The translations under genes and the position numbers were made by a program. 64,000 nt of DNA, taken from Psychrilyobacter piezotolerans (GTDB lineage Bacteria; Fusobacteriota; Fusobacteriia; Fusobacteriales; Fusobacteriaceae). Where the stretch lies: NCBI RefSeq assembly GCF_003391055.1, contig NZ_QUAJ01000004.1, forward strand, positions 62,001 through 126,000, in the 5' to 3' direction. Positions 53,368-61,704 of this stretch are shown piece after piece; positions within the stretch are counted from its first letter, which is position 1, and each line of letters opens with the position of its first letter. The notes beneath the pieces are model-generated. The model did no database searches. It saw only the letters and a list, made by a program, of their open reading frames with translations, and was not told the DNA's origin.

Positions 53368-53775
53368 ATGAAATACTTTTTATTTTTTTTATTCTTCATT
53401 AATATAAAAAGCTATCCTTTTCAGATAGAGGTAGTAAATATTACAGATAAAAAGGCTAGTGTCTACATAGTTGTATTTGATCATAAGGACGGTTTTCCAT
53501 TTAAAGGTGAGAAAGGAATCTTTAAATGGAAGGGTACTCCTGCAGAAGCTGAAAAAGGAGTTTCTACAGGTTTACCTGACGGGAATTATGCCGTGGCTGT
53601 CTTTCAGGATACAGACGGAAATGGCGAGTTAACTAAATGGTTTTTTGGAAAACCGAGAGAACCTTATGGACTTTTAGGTGCAGTTGAAAAACCAAAAAAG
53701 AAGCCTGATTTTTCAGAAAATTCTAAAAAAATATCACGGGATTCAGTTTTGCAGATAAGATTGTGGGAACCATAA
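53368..53775 (+). CDS. DUF2141-family exported protein
   Basis: A 135-residue protein with an N-terminal signal (YFLFFLFFINIKSYP) and the DUF2141 body: LPDGNYAVAVFQDTDGNGEL, then WFFGKPREPYGL. The DTDGNGEL segment looks calcium-binding. DUF2141 proteins are periplasmic or outer-membrane-associated and often occur near carotenoid or isoprenoid genes; here the CrtI-like gene is divergent. Role unknown. Confidence 0.85.
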   Translation: MKYFLFFLFFINIKSYPFQIEVVNITDKKASVYIVVFDHKDGFPFKGEKGIFKWKGTPAEAEKGVSTGLPDGNYAVAVFQDTDGNGELTKWFFGKPREPYGLLGAVEKPKKKPDFSENSKKISRDSVLQIRLWEP

Positions 53776-53867
53776 ACTTTATAGAATATTGCAGTATTAA
53801 TAATTATGTAATATTTCGAAAATAACAGAAGAGGTATCTAAAGGTTATTGACTACTCTAAAATTTAT

Positions 53868-54623
53868 TTAAATTAGTCCAAACTTTTTGCATGCCTTATA
53901 AATTCCGTCATTGGATGCTGTATCGGTTATATAGTCTGCGATTTTCTTTAATTCTACTTTTGCATTACCCATGGCCACTCCAAGGCCTGCATACTTTGTC
54001 ATCTCCAAATCATTTAATCCGTCACCGAAAGATATTATTTTTTCCCTTTCTACTCCTATCCTTTTGGCTATCTCTTCTATTCCTACGGCCTTTGATCGGC
54101 CAATTTTTAAGAGATCAAACATACCATTTCCCCATGGTATCAATTGATAATTTTTTTCTAAAGGCTTAAAGTGTCTCCCGCCGTCTGTAGCAAAAAGAAT
54201 TATATTTTCTACTTCCCCTTCTAGGTCTTTGAGAAGCTTTATGCTGTCCAGCATATGGTGAGCCTGTTCTTCTCTCATTTTTTCTATGTCAGATAGATAA
54301 AGTCCCTCTCCATTGGAAAATCCATAGCAATATTCTTTATTTTCACAGATTTTTCTTATTTCCTCTAGTACATTTTCAGGATAGGTATACCTATAGATTA
54401 TTTCCTCTTTGTACTTCACATAGTGACCGTTACATGCTACATAATTTTCTATCCCTATCGTATTTAATATCTCTCCTATATTTTCCCTTTCTCTCCCTGT
54501 GGCAATGAGACATTCGATGCCATTTTCTTTCATTTTTTTTATTGCTATAAGAGTGGTTTCTGGTATCTCATTTCCCTTAACTGCCAGAGTTCCATCTATG
54601 TCAAATACTGCCAGTTTATACAT
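53868..54623 (-). CDS. Cof-type HAD-superfamily hydrolase
   Basis: A 251-residue protein: nucleophile motif FDIDGTLAVKG, second motif LIATGRERENIGEI, and third motif SFGDGLNDLEMTKYAG. The C2 cap places it with Cof/YidA sugar-phosphate and FMN phosphatases. Substrate not known. AGGAGGAT precedes the ATG. Single gene. Confidence 0.9.
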   Translation of the reverse strand: MYKLAVFDIDGTLAVKGNEIPETTLIAIKKMKENGIECLIATGRERENIGEILNTIGIENYVACNGHYVKYKEEIIYRYTYPENVLEEIRKICENKEYCYGFSNGEGLYLSDIEKMREEQAHHMLDSIKLLKDLEGEVENIILFATDGGRHFKPLEKNYQLIPWGNGMFDLLKIGRSKAVGIEEIAKRIGVEREKIISFGDGLNDLEMTKYAGLGVAMGNAKVELKKIADYITDTASNDGIYKACKKFGLI

Positions 54624-54812
54624 AAATATCCTCCTTTAATATTTTTATTATCCTTAATGATAGTTTGTTTTTCATTTGCTCCCCCTGTTAATCCTTAATA
54701 TTAAATTTTACTATTTTTTTTGAAATAAAAAAAATTTATTTGTCACAGGATCTTTCCTTCATTATAAGTATATTCTCAATTAGTTTAAATATTTTATATG
54801 GAGGTGATTTTA

Positions 54813-55733
54813 TTGACATATATCTTTGATGAAAAAATAAGAATTGGAATTTCAGCCTGTATGTATGGTGCAAAAGTCAGATATAATTCAAAGGGATATG
54901 AAATGATGGGATATCTTAAACGGGAAAAATCAAATTATGTTTGGACTCCTGTCTGTCCTGAGGTCATGAGCGGCATGGGAGTCACAAGGCTTCCTATCAG
55001 GCTCACAGGGGGGAATGGTCATGACTTTTGGGAGGGAAAGGTTAAAGTCAAAAATAAAATAGGAAGAGATGTTTCATTAATGATGAAAAAAGGTGCCGAA
55101 GCTTGTTTTGAAACATTGGAAAGGGCCCGTGTAGATGCCTATATTTTCATGGAGGGAAGCCCCAGCTGCGGGGTATACAGAACTACACTAAGAAATAAAA
55201 GACTGGGACATCCGCCGGGAGTCTTTGGGTCATTATTATTAAAAAAAGGACTTTTTTTAATTCCGGCACAAGATCTTCAAAGTCCTGTTAAATGGTGGGA
55301 TTGGAGAAGAAGACTGAGTGCCTTTGTCTGGCTAAAACATCGTCCAATGAGTAATTTAAATGAACTTTATGATACCTGGCACACCCTAAAATTTTTATCC
55401 CAGGAGATTGATGAAAAATTTGCAAGGGAATTGGGGAAAAAAATAGCTGATTTTAAAATAGAGCCACCTTTAAATGTTTTAGAGGATATAAGGTGGCAGA
55501 TTTTAAATACCTTAAGAAAACCTTCCGATGTAAAAAAAGTTAAGCAGTGGCTGTGGAAAAATTATACCCATTTAAAAAAACACGAAGGAATTGAATTAGA
55601 ATCAGTTTGTCCCCCTGAAATTTATAGAAATATGACTAATATTGTAGATGAAATGATTACTGTTGAAAGAGAGGTTAAAAGTAAGGATATTTTATTTGGT
55701 ACTTCTCCAATTATTTATTCTCCCAGGTATTAA
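54813..55733 (+). CDS. DUF523-family protein, paralog 2
   Basis: The TTG start at 54813 is chosen because GGAGGTGATTTTA precedes it and because it then equals paralog 1 in length (306 residues); an ATG at 54798 is part of the ribosome site region. Conserved with paralog 1: GISACMYGAKVRYNSKG, CPEVMSGM, FMEGSPSCGVYRTTL, DLQSPVKWWDW and LRKPSDVKKVKQWLWKNY. The tight match suggests recent duplication or strong selection. Confidence 0.82.
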   Translation: MTYIFDEKIRIGISACMYGAKVRYNSKGYEMMGYLKREKSNYVWTPVCPEVMSGMGVTRLPIRLTGGNGHDFWEGKVKVKNKIGRDVSLMMKKGAEACFETLERARVDAYIFMEGSPSCGVYRTTLRNKRLGHPPGVFGSLLLKKGLFLIPAQDLQSPVKWWDWRRRLSAFVWLKHRPMSNLNELYDTWHTLKFLSQEIDEKFARELGKKIADFKIEPPLNVLEDIRWQILNTLRKPSDVKKVKQWLWKNYTHLKKHEGIELESVCPPEIYRNMTNIVDEMITVEREVKSKDILFGTSPIIYSPRY

Positions 55734-55864
55734 AAAAAAAATTTGACATCTATCCAACAGAAGCTTTTAGTAGTAGTGGGAGAAGAAATAAGACCTATTT
55801 TAAAATAATGGATTAATAAGGTTAATTAAATCTCTATTTAGAAAGCTAATAAAATCGACCTTAT

Positions 55865-55892
55865 AAAAGCACTAAATTCAGTGCCTTTTTTA
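55865..55892 (+). terminator. Terminator of DUF523 paralog 2
   Basis: AAAAGCACT-AAATTC-AGTGCCTTTTTT, a shorter relative of the GGACACT/AGTGTCC hairpins at 22 and 24 kb. The rest of 55734-56029 holds no supported gene. Confidence 0.75.
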
Positions 55893-56029
55893 TATTCTCT
55901 CAGATGGAGAAACACCCAGATTGAATTACGAAAATAATAATTCAGGAGAAAAAAAAGGAAATTTCTAAAAAAATATAACATATATATTACAGATGAATTT
56001 AATGTATTTTATTATAAAGGGAGGCTGTT

Positions 56030-56920
56030 ATGAAGATAAAATATTTTCCAATATACTGGGTCAGACAATATCAGAGAGGGATAGTGGAACTCTTTGGAAA
56101 ATACCGGCGGTTTGCAGAGCCGGGATTTCACGTTCAATTTCCTATTTTTGAGATAACCAGGGTCAGAGATGTGAGAGAACACACCATGGATATCGCTCCT
56201 CAAAATGTCATAACCAAGGATAATGTAGAGATAAATGTAGATGGTATAGTGTGGGCAAGACCTCTCTTTCCTGAAGAGGAGATAAAGAAAACTTTTTATA
56301 ATATCGACAATTGGATGAATGCAGTAATGAAATTAGCCCAGACAAATCTCAGACAGGAATTTGGTAAACTGACTCTGGATGAAAGTTTAACAGCCAGAGG
56401 AAAGATAGCCATGGACATGCAGATATCCTTGGATAAGCTGGCAGAAGAATGGGGAATAACAGTAACCAAGGTAGAAATAAAGGTCATTGATCCCCCTTCG
56501 GATATAAAGGAGGCCATGCATAAACAAAAAACTGCTGAACAAGAAAGGCGGGCTATGCGTCTTTTGGCTACAGGTAGATTTGAAGCTGCAGAACAAGATA
56601 AACTGGCTCTTATACAGATTGCTGAAGGGAGAAAGCAGGCTAAAATAAAAGTAGCTGAAGGGCAGGCCCAGGCTATAAAACTTGTCAATGAAGCAGCCAG
56701 GCAGTATTTTGTAGGAAACGCCAAGGATCTCAAGAGGTTAGAAGTAGTGGAAGAATCCCTGAAGGATAACTCCAAAATCATCCTTACAAAGGATGGAATA
56801 AGTCCGAATATCATCTTAGGAGAGGTCCCTATCCATGAAAGAAAAAAAGAGGAAGGAGTCCCGTCTAAAGACGACACAAAAAATCTTTCAGAGGAAATAC
56901 TAAAAAGATACGATGTATAA
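56030..56920 (+). CDS. SPFH/band 7 domain protein
   Basis: The 296-residue protein has a SPFH domain at about 10-190: GIVELFGKYRRFAEPGFHVQ, VITKDNVEINVDGIVW, then WGITVTKVEIKVIDPPSDI. An Ala/Glu-rich helical region follows (AEGQAQAIKLVNEAA). Stomatin/QmcA-type proteins scaffold membrane microdomains. Unlike those, no N-terminal membrane helix is evident; the first residues are KYFPIYWVRQYQ. Single gene with GGAGGC site. Confidence 0.88.
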   Translation: MKIKYFPIYWVRQYQRGIVELFGKYRRFAEPGFHVQFPIFEITRVRDVREHTMDIAPQNVITKDNVEINVDGIVWARPLFPEEEIKKTFYNIDNWMNAVMKLAQTNLRQEFGKLTLDESLTARGKIAMDMQISLDKLAEEWGITVTKVEIKVIDPPSDIKEAMHKQKTAEQERRAMRLLATGRFEAAEQDKLALIQIAEGRKQAKIKVAEGQAQAIKLVNEAARQYFVGNAKDLKRLEVVEESLKDNSKIILTKDGISPNIILGEVPIHERKKEEGVPSKDDTKNLSEEILKRYDV

Positions 56921-56967
56921 TACAACAAAAGAGGCTGACCCAAAAGGGTCAAGCCTCTTTTGTTGTA
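56921..56967. terminator. Long hairpin terminator, mobile-looking copy 2
   Basis: ACAACAAAAGAGGCTGACCC and GGGTCAAGCCTCTTTTGTTG form a 20-bp stem with one unpaired A. It is the reverse complement form of the hairpin at 13229-13267. The right arm covers the last codons of hepT. Confidence 0.85.
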
Positions 56968-57908
56968 GACCTCTTTCTGTATAATTTGTTTATGATATGT
57001 GTAAAACCTTCTTCAACCTCAGGGCATCCCAGGGTGGAGAGAAGATTGCAAGCCTTGTCTAAAAAGAAGTTACTCACACCATATGCCTCCTTTAAGGCAG
57101 AGCTTTTTCTAACTTCATCTGTCACTTCATCAAATTCAGAACTGCTGGATTTATAGGTCATTGAAAGGATCCTCTTTTTAAAACTGGGATCTTTCTTCAT
57201 CAAAAGCAGATAAGGCAGGGTAATTATTCCCGTACGTATATCCTGACCGCAGATCTTTCCTGTTCCTTTCTCTGAACCATTTATATCCAGGATGTCATCC
57301 AGGATCTGGAAGCTGCACCCTAGGTTGAAACCAATATGGTAAAGTTTATCTACGGTTCCCTCCTCAGCTCCCGATAAAATCCCTCCCATACTGCATGAAA
57401 GGGCGAAAAGGGAAGCTGTTTTTTCAGAAATCCTAGTTATATAATCACAGTAGGTTATTTCAAAATTGTATTTTTCATCCAACTGCTTTAGTTCTCCTAA
57501 ACAAAGGGTTTCCAAGGTATCTATCATAGCAGCTGAAGCTTTTTCATCTTCCAGGGATATAATATTATCCATGGCAAAAATAGATAGGATCCCTCCTGCA
57601 GAAACTGCCTTTCCCCTTCCATAGACACTTACCGTAGTTTCCCGCCCCCTCCTCATCTTTCCATGATCAATTATATCATCATGAATTAAAGATGAAGTAT
57701 GAAGAAGCTCCAAAGATGCTGCAGCTTCATAGCACTTATCATTAATAGTTCCAGCCTTGGCAGCTAAGATCAGAAAAAGAGGTCTCAATCGTTTCCCCCC
57801 TGAGTTTATAAGTCTCCTCGTTTCTTGCCTGGTAAACTCATCTGTCAGAGCCTCCATAAGAAGTTCTATATTTTCCTCTATCTTTATCAATTCTTTTGTA
57901 TATCTCAT
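56949..57908 (-). CDS. hepT: Polyprenyl diphosphate synthase, large subunit
   Basis: A 319-residue trans-prenyltransferase: first Asp-rich motif LIHDDIIDHGKMRRGRETT and second motif FQILDDILDINGS. It lengthens an allylic diphosphate with isopentenyl diphosphate to make the menaquinone side chain. Chain length cannot be told. Last in the menA-menG-orf108-hepT unit, in the same order as Bacillus gerC (hepS-menG-hepT) apart from the orf position. Start 1 bp after the small gene. Confidence 0.9.
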   Translation of the reverse strand: MRYTKELIKIEENIELLMEALTDEFTRQETRRLINSGGKRLRPLFLILAAKAGTINDKCYEAAASLELLHTSSLIHDDIIDHGKMRRGRETTVSVYGRGKAVSAGGILSIFAMDNIISLEDEKASAAMIDTLETLCLGELKQLDEKYNFEITYCDYITRISEKTASLFALSCSMGGILSGAEEGTVDKLYHIGFNLGCSFQILDDILDINGSEKGTGKICGQDIRTGIITLPYLLLMKKDPSFKKRILSMTYKSSSSEFDEVTDEVRKSSALKEAYGVSNFFLDKACNLLSTLGCPEVEEGFTHIINKLYRKRSTTKEA

Positions 57909-57909
57909 C

Positions 57910-58236
57910 TCAGCTCACCTCCCTTAGGAGTTCTAATAGTTCTTCCTTGTAGTCATGTTTCCCGCAGATAATTTTTTTAGAATAACAAAGGGTAACTCTG
58001 TCTGTAATTTTTTTTAAAAGCTCTCTGTCTAAGGGTAAGAGATGTCTATTTAAAAGGGAGATGAAGAGATCCCCCAGCAGGAGGTTCCTTCCATCCATAT
58101 CGCTGTTGGAGTTATGAAAAAAAAGGATAAGATAGGCCAGCTTAAAAGCCTGCTCTATATAATCGTCTTTTGATATATGAGAGATCTCTCCCAAATACTC
58201 TTTCCCTATGAGATCAAAATATTTTTTAGCATCCAT
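57910..58236 (-). CDS. Small HepS-like subunit candidate
   Basis: The start at 58236 (MDAKKYFDLIGKEYL) follows AAAGGAGGAGC; a longer frame to 58281 lies inside ubiE. The 108-residue helical protein contains GRNLLLGDLFISLLNRHLL, similar in feel to the LLxGD-YF-S block of heptaprenyl diphosphate synthase component I (HepS). It sits between menG and hepT where such a subunit would be expected. It is far shorter than Bacillus HepS (about 250), so this is a position-based suggestion. Confidence 0.6.
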   Translation of the reverse strand: MDAKKYFDLIGKEYLGEISHISKDDYIEQAFKLAYLILFFHNSNSDMDGRNLLLGDLFISLLNRHLLPLDRELLKKITDRVTLCYSKKIICGKHDYKEELLELLREVS

Positions 58237-58945
58237 CTGCTCCTCCTTTAATTCCAGAATGCAGGGTACAGCTTCCCCCAAAATAGGTTTTAAGATTTAT
58301 CCCGGTAAATCCTGCTCCCTCTATAAGCGCTGTGAGTTCTTCTTTGGATATAAAAGCTTCCACAGATTCATCCAGCCATCGGTATTCCCCATAAGATTTC
58401 ACTAAAAGTTTCCCCATAATGGGAACTATAAACCTACAGTAAGTTTTCAGTGCTCTTCTGACTAAGAATAGATCGGGATAGGAAGCCTCCATACAGAAAA
58501 ATATTCCCCCAGGTATCAAGACACGATATATTTCATCGAGAACTTTTCTATAATCAGATGTATTTCTAATACCAAAAGAAATAGTAACAGTATCAAAACT
58601 GCCATCTTTAAAAGGTAGGGAAAGAGCATTCCCCTGAATTAACTCTATATTCTTAAGATGAGCTGCCACAGTTCTTTTTCGGGCTACTTGAAGCATCCCC
58701 TCACTGAAGTCAAGAGCTTTTATCTGGGAAGTTTTTAATTTATTTCCTATTCCAATGGCAATATCCCCGGTACCACAACATAGATCCAAAATTATCTTAC
58801 TCTCCACTGGGATACTTTTAATAAGATCTTTTTTCCAAAGTCTGTGTACCCCCAGGGTAATGATATCATTCATAAAATCATAGCAGAATGAAATTTTTTG
58901 AAATACACTATGAACCCGCCTTTCCTTATCTCTTTCAACCGGCAT
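58226..58945 (-). CDS. menG: Demethylmenaquinone methyltransferase
   Basis: A 239-residue UbiE/MenG-type SAM methyltransferase: FMNDIITLGVHRLWKKDLI, motif I ILDLCCGTGDIAIGIG, then DTVTISFGIRNTSDYRKVL. It methylates demethylmenaquinone in the last step. The start overlaps the menA stop by one base (TAATG), a tight coupling. No ubiquinone genes are seen, so the menaquinone role is preferred. Confidence 0.9.
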   Translation of the reverse strand: MPVERDKERRVHSVFQKISFCYDFMNDIITLGVHRLWKKDLIKSIPVESKIILDLCCGTGDIAIGIGNKLKTSQIKALDFSEGMLQVARKRTVAAHLKNIELIQGNALSLPFKDGSFDTVTISFGIRNTSDYRKVLDEIYRVLIPGGIFFCMEASYPDLFLVRRALKTYCRFIVPIMGKLLVKSYGEYRWLDESVEAFISKEELTALIEGAGFTGINLKTYFGGSCTLHSGIKGGADGC

Positions 58946-59853
58946 TATAAAAACTCCCTCCTTAAAATTTCTCCTAAAATAATGATTATATAAAAGAAGA
59001 AAAAGATAATCCCCGATAAAACTGAATTTTCCATAATCTTGGATCTGTTTTTCAGAGTTATATTTTCTACTGCAATAAATTTAAGTTTTTTCACAACCAA
59101 TGGAATCGATAAAAAGATTAAAAACATTGAAACAGGCAGGCTTTTTAGAACAATACTTAAAAATACAAAAACATACATCATTATATAGGCAAATTTTAGG
59201 ATATCTATAGATCTCTCTCTCCCCATAAGAATAGGGATTGTTACTCTGGTTCCTTGATCTTTCTCTATATCACAAATACCATTGGTAAGGAGGATTGAGC
59301 CTATATAAATTATCAGTGGTATGGAAATCAATATAATATTTTCATCTATATAACCGGCCTGAACATAGTATGCTAACCACGTGATAAGGCCTCCCATGGT
59401 CAATCCTGAAAATAATTCACCTAAAAATGTTTTGGATATTGGCAGGGGACCTGCAGAGTAAAGATAAGCAACCAGAAACCCTATAATTCCAATGACAGCC
59501 ACTACAAGCCCTCTATGAAAGATAAGGTAGACTGCTGGAAATAATGTACAGATCACCAGACAGGCCATCAGTTTTTTTACTTGAATAAGGGAAATATCAT
59601 CAAAAACCAGAATACTGCCCTCCCTGTCATATACAGTCTCTCTAGTATCTAACCCGCTTATATAATCAGAATAATCATTGATTACATTGGCAAAACACTG
59701 GACTCCTACTGCAGAAAATAATACAGCTATAAATAGATCCAATCTAAAATTCCCAACTCGGTATGTTGAATAAAGAGTTCCTATAAGTACCGGGATAATA
59801 GACGCCGACCAAGTTTTTGGTTCGAGGATGGTGAATAATTGTTTTTTAGTCAT
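58945..59853 (-). CDS. menA: 1,4-dihydroxy-2-naphthoate polyprenyltransferase
   Basis: A 302-residue UbiA-family enzyme with about eight membrane helices. First Asp motif ANVINDYSDYISGLDT and second motif NGICDIEKDQGTRVTIP bind the prenyl diphosphate. It joins the isoprenoid chain to DHNA. First gene of the four-gene menaquinone unit. AGGAGGAAT precedes the ATG. DHNA-making genes (menFDCEB) are not in the window, so the source of the ring is unproven. Confidence 0.9.
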   Translation of the reverse strand: MTKKQLFTILEPKTWSASIIPVLIGTLYSTYRVGNFRLDLFIAVLFSAVGVQCFANVINDYSDYISGLDTRETVYDREGSILVFDDISLIQVKKLMACLVICTLFPAVYLIFHRGLVVAVIGIIGFLVAYLYSAGPLPISKTFLGELFSGLTMGGLITWLAYYVQAGYIDENIILISIPLIIYIGSILLTNGICDIEKDQGTRVTIPILMGRERSIDILKFAYIMMYVFVFLSIVLKSLPVSMFLIFLSIPLVVKKLKFIAVENITLKNRSKIMENSVLSGIIFFFFYIIIILGEILRREFL

Positions 59854-59912
59854 AATTCCTCCTGAAAGCTAATATTTAATGTTTAAAACGATCTCTTTAT
59901 CCTAGGATAGGG

Positions 59913-59954
59913 ATATTTTACTAGATATATTTTACTAGATATATTTTACTAGAT
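59913..59954. repeat. Triple 14-bp tandem repeat upstream of menA
   Basis: ATATTTTACTAGAT three times exactly, 60 to 101 bp before menA. On the minus strand each unit contains TAAAAT, a -10-like hexamer. It could set promoter strength or be a protein-binding array. Confidence 0.85.
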
Positions 59955-60018
59955 ATATTATACTCATCTATCTCCTGGTTTCCTCCAAGGAAGATAAACT
60001 CTATCTTAAATAACCATA

Positions 60019-60048
60019 AAAAAAGAAGGCAGAAGCCTTCTTTTTTTA
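60019..60048. terminator. Bidirectional terminator overlapping a small gene's stop
   Basis: AAAGAAGGC-AGAA-GCCTTCTTTTTTT. On the minus strand it follows the stop of the 53-residue gene directly. Confidence 0.8.
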
Positions 60049-60207
60049 GTATAACTTCAGCCTTATCATAATAAGTGCATCCTCTTCTCCTACTAATCTG
60101 TAACCCTTTGCCATAAGCTTTTTTACCTTATATCTGTTATAGATATATGGAAATGACAGGTTAAGGGTTATCTTTTCACCACTCTTAGACATTAAATTAA
60201 TTTTCAT
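60046..60207 (-). CDS. Small basic protein, 53 aa
   Basis: GGAGGATAAGG precedes the ATG at 60207. The 53-residue product reads MKINLMSKSGEKITLNLSFP to a C-terminal MIRLKLY and has many Lys and Arg residues, with a GYRLVGEEDALIMIRLK end. The strong site, tight terminator and clear codon structure support a real gene. It is divergent from a DeoR regulator, 157 bp away. No family recognised. Confidence 0.65.
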   Translation of the reverse strand: MKINLMSKSGEKITLNLSFPYIYNRYKVKKLMAKGYRLVGEEDALIMIRLKLY

Positions 60208-60229
60208 CCTTATCCTCCTTTTCAAAATG

Positions 60230-60285
60230 TTTCATTTAACTTCATACCCTTTCTTTTGGTTACATTCTATTTCATTTAGTTTCGA
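60230..60285. promoter_or_regulatory. Paired TTTCATTTA motifs, candidate DeoR operator
   Basis: TTTCATTTAACTTC at 60230-60243 and TTTCATTTAGTTTC at 60270-60283 are direct repeats 40 bp apart, in the space between the small gene and the divergent DeoR-type gene. DeoR regulators bind such repeated TTTC-type half sites, so autoregulation is plausible. Confidence 0.5.
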
Positions 60286-60364
60286 ATGTCAAGAAAAATT
60301 TAAATTTATTTCAGAAAAGATATGGTATAATTGAATTAATAAATTAAAAGAAGGAGGGATTTGA

Positions 60365-61126
60365 ATGTTTGCTCAGGAGAGACGATCAGAGATATTAAAG
60401 ATCCTTATGAATAAAACAAAGGTAAGAGTGAAGGAATTAAGCCTTAATTTTGATGTCAGTGAAGTCATCATACGAAAGGATTTGAAACTTTTAGAAGAGG
60501 AGGGAAAGTTAGAGAGAACCCATGGAGGAGCCATCTTAAAAAAAGAAATCCCCGTGGATATCTCCCTCAACCACAGAAAGGTAGTCAATTTAGGAGGAAA
60601 AAAAAAGATAACCAATAAACTCTATAAAATTATAGAGGATGGAGAAATTGTATTTTTAGACTCCTCCAGTACCAATCTTCTCCTTGCTGAAAAATTAGCT
60701 GAATCACCCAAGAAAATCACAGTAGTAACCAATATGCTGGATATCATGAAATGCCTGGATGGAGTGGACAAGATTGAACTCATAGGTATCGGCGGGACAT
60801 ACCACAGTGTTTTGGGAATTTTTTTAGGGGGGCTGGCCTTAGACTCTGTCCTCAAAATAAATACACAGAAACTTTTTCTAGGAGGAACAGGAATAGATGT
60901 TCAAAAAGGGAATATCAGTATCATTGACTCCAATGAAGCAACCTTAAAAAAAGCCATGATTCAAATGGCCTCAAAGGTATATTTTGTATGCGAAAAAGAT
61001 AAATTTCATTCCTACGGAATCTATAACTTTGGAACTATCGATGACCTGGATGCTGTAGTGGTAGATGAAAAACCTGAAAAACAATTTGAAGAGAAATTAA
61101 GGGAAAATGGTGTGGAAATTATTTAG
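60365..61126 (+). CDS. DeoR/GlpR-family transcriptional regulator
   Basis: The 253-residue protein has an N-terminal winged helix (RRSEILKILMNKTKVRVKEL, then VSEVIIRKDLKLLEEEGKLE, then RTHGGAIL) and a C-terminal DeoR sensor domain (IEDGEIVFLDSSSTNLLLAE). These repress sugar genes until a phosphosugar binds. No target operon is obvious besides its own upstream region. AGGAGGGATTTGA precedes the ATG. Confidence 0.9.
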   Translation: MFAQERRSEILKILMNKTKVRVKELSLNFDVSEVIIRKDLKLLEEEGKLERTHGGAILKKEIPVDISLNHRKVVNLGGKKKITNKLYKIIEDGEIVFLDSSSTNLLLAEKLAESPKKITVVTNMLDIMKCLDGVDKIELIGIGGTYHSVLGIFLGGLALDSVLKINTQKLFLGGTGIDVQKGNISIIDSNEATLKKAMIQMASKVYFVCEKDKFHSYGIYNFGTIDDLDAVVVDEKPEKQFEEKLRENGVEII

Positions 61127-61301
61127 GAGAATTCAGAAAAAAAGAGGGTCAAAGTTTACAGGTCTTTTGTATATTTTAAAATAAAGATTAAAGAGTTCAA
61201 ATGTCTAAAAAATTATATACTAAACTTTCACCTTATGATAATCCTTTAAATACGAAAAAATGTTAAAAAGTACGAAAACCGAATACCAATTCTGAAAAAG
61301 A

Positions 61302-61330
61302 TTGACAATGACCCGAAATTAAAGTATAAT
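61302..61330 (+). promoter_or_regulatory. Perfect-consensus sigma-70-type promoter
   Basis: TTGACA at 61302-61307, 17 bp, TATAAT at 61325-61330. Both boxes match consensus exactly. The start codon of the transporter lies 375 bp downstream, so a long leader is implied. Confidence 0.9.
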
Positions 61331-61336
61331 ATCAAT

Positions 61337-61613
61337 GTAAGTTTTTAATATTGGTGAAGTAAAGTTGAAAAGTACTTAGAGTGATGAGATTTATAATATT
61401 ATTTTAAAACAAAATAGTAGTGTAGATTCGAATTATTTGTAATGAGGAAATTTCTCTTGAAAAATTATTAATTTAGAACTGGGGTTTATTCAGGGTCTTA
61501 TAAATTAGGCAATGATTATACTACTATTTGGTGGTATAAAGCGAGTCATAACGGCGAAACTTAAACACTCTAACTCTATTATCCTTGGGATAGTTGAGTT
61601 GGGGTGTTTTTTT
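61337..61613 (+). ncRNA. Unclassified leader RNA of the osmoprotectant operon
   Basis: About 277 nt between a consensus promoter and a terminator, with no reading frame. Helices visible by eye include GAAGTA/TACTT (about 61355-61377) and TTATACTAC-TATTTG-GTGGTATAA (about 61516-61539). The segment ends in a terminator, which is the layout of attenuators and riboswitches. GTTTA (61484-61488) could pair with TAAAC (61562-61566) just at the terminator base. No known riboswitch class was matched. Covariation has not been tested. Confidence 0.6.
61564..61613 (+). terminator. Intrinsic terminator ending the leader RNA
   Basis: AACACTCTAACTCTATTATCC pairs with GGATAGTTGAGTTGGGGTGTT, allowing G-U pairs and one mismatch, followed by TTTTTTT. 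It lies about 90 bp before the transporter gene and would block it unless overcome. Confidence 0.8.
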
Positions 61614-61704
61614 ATTATTTTTGTAAAAATTTTAAACAGCATAAACCTATAAAAACCAAAACAAAATATCGTAAAACAATAATTTTATATCCAAAGGAGG
61701 GTTT

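Noticed and set aside
61500-61560. GGTGGTATAAAGCGAG as a T-box motif
   Set aside because: It resembles GGUGGNACCGCG only in part, the CCGCG is missing, and GGTGG is already used in a strong hairpin. The downstream genes carry osmolytes rather than an amino-acid or tRNA-linked product. Kept only as an outside possibility.
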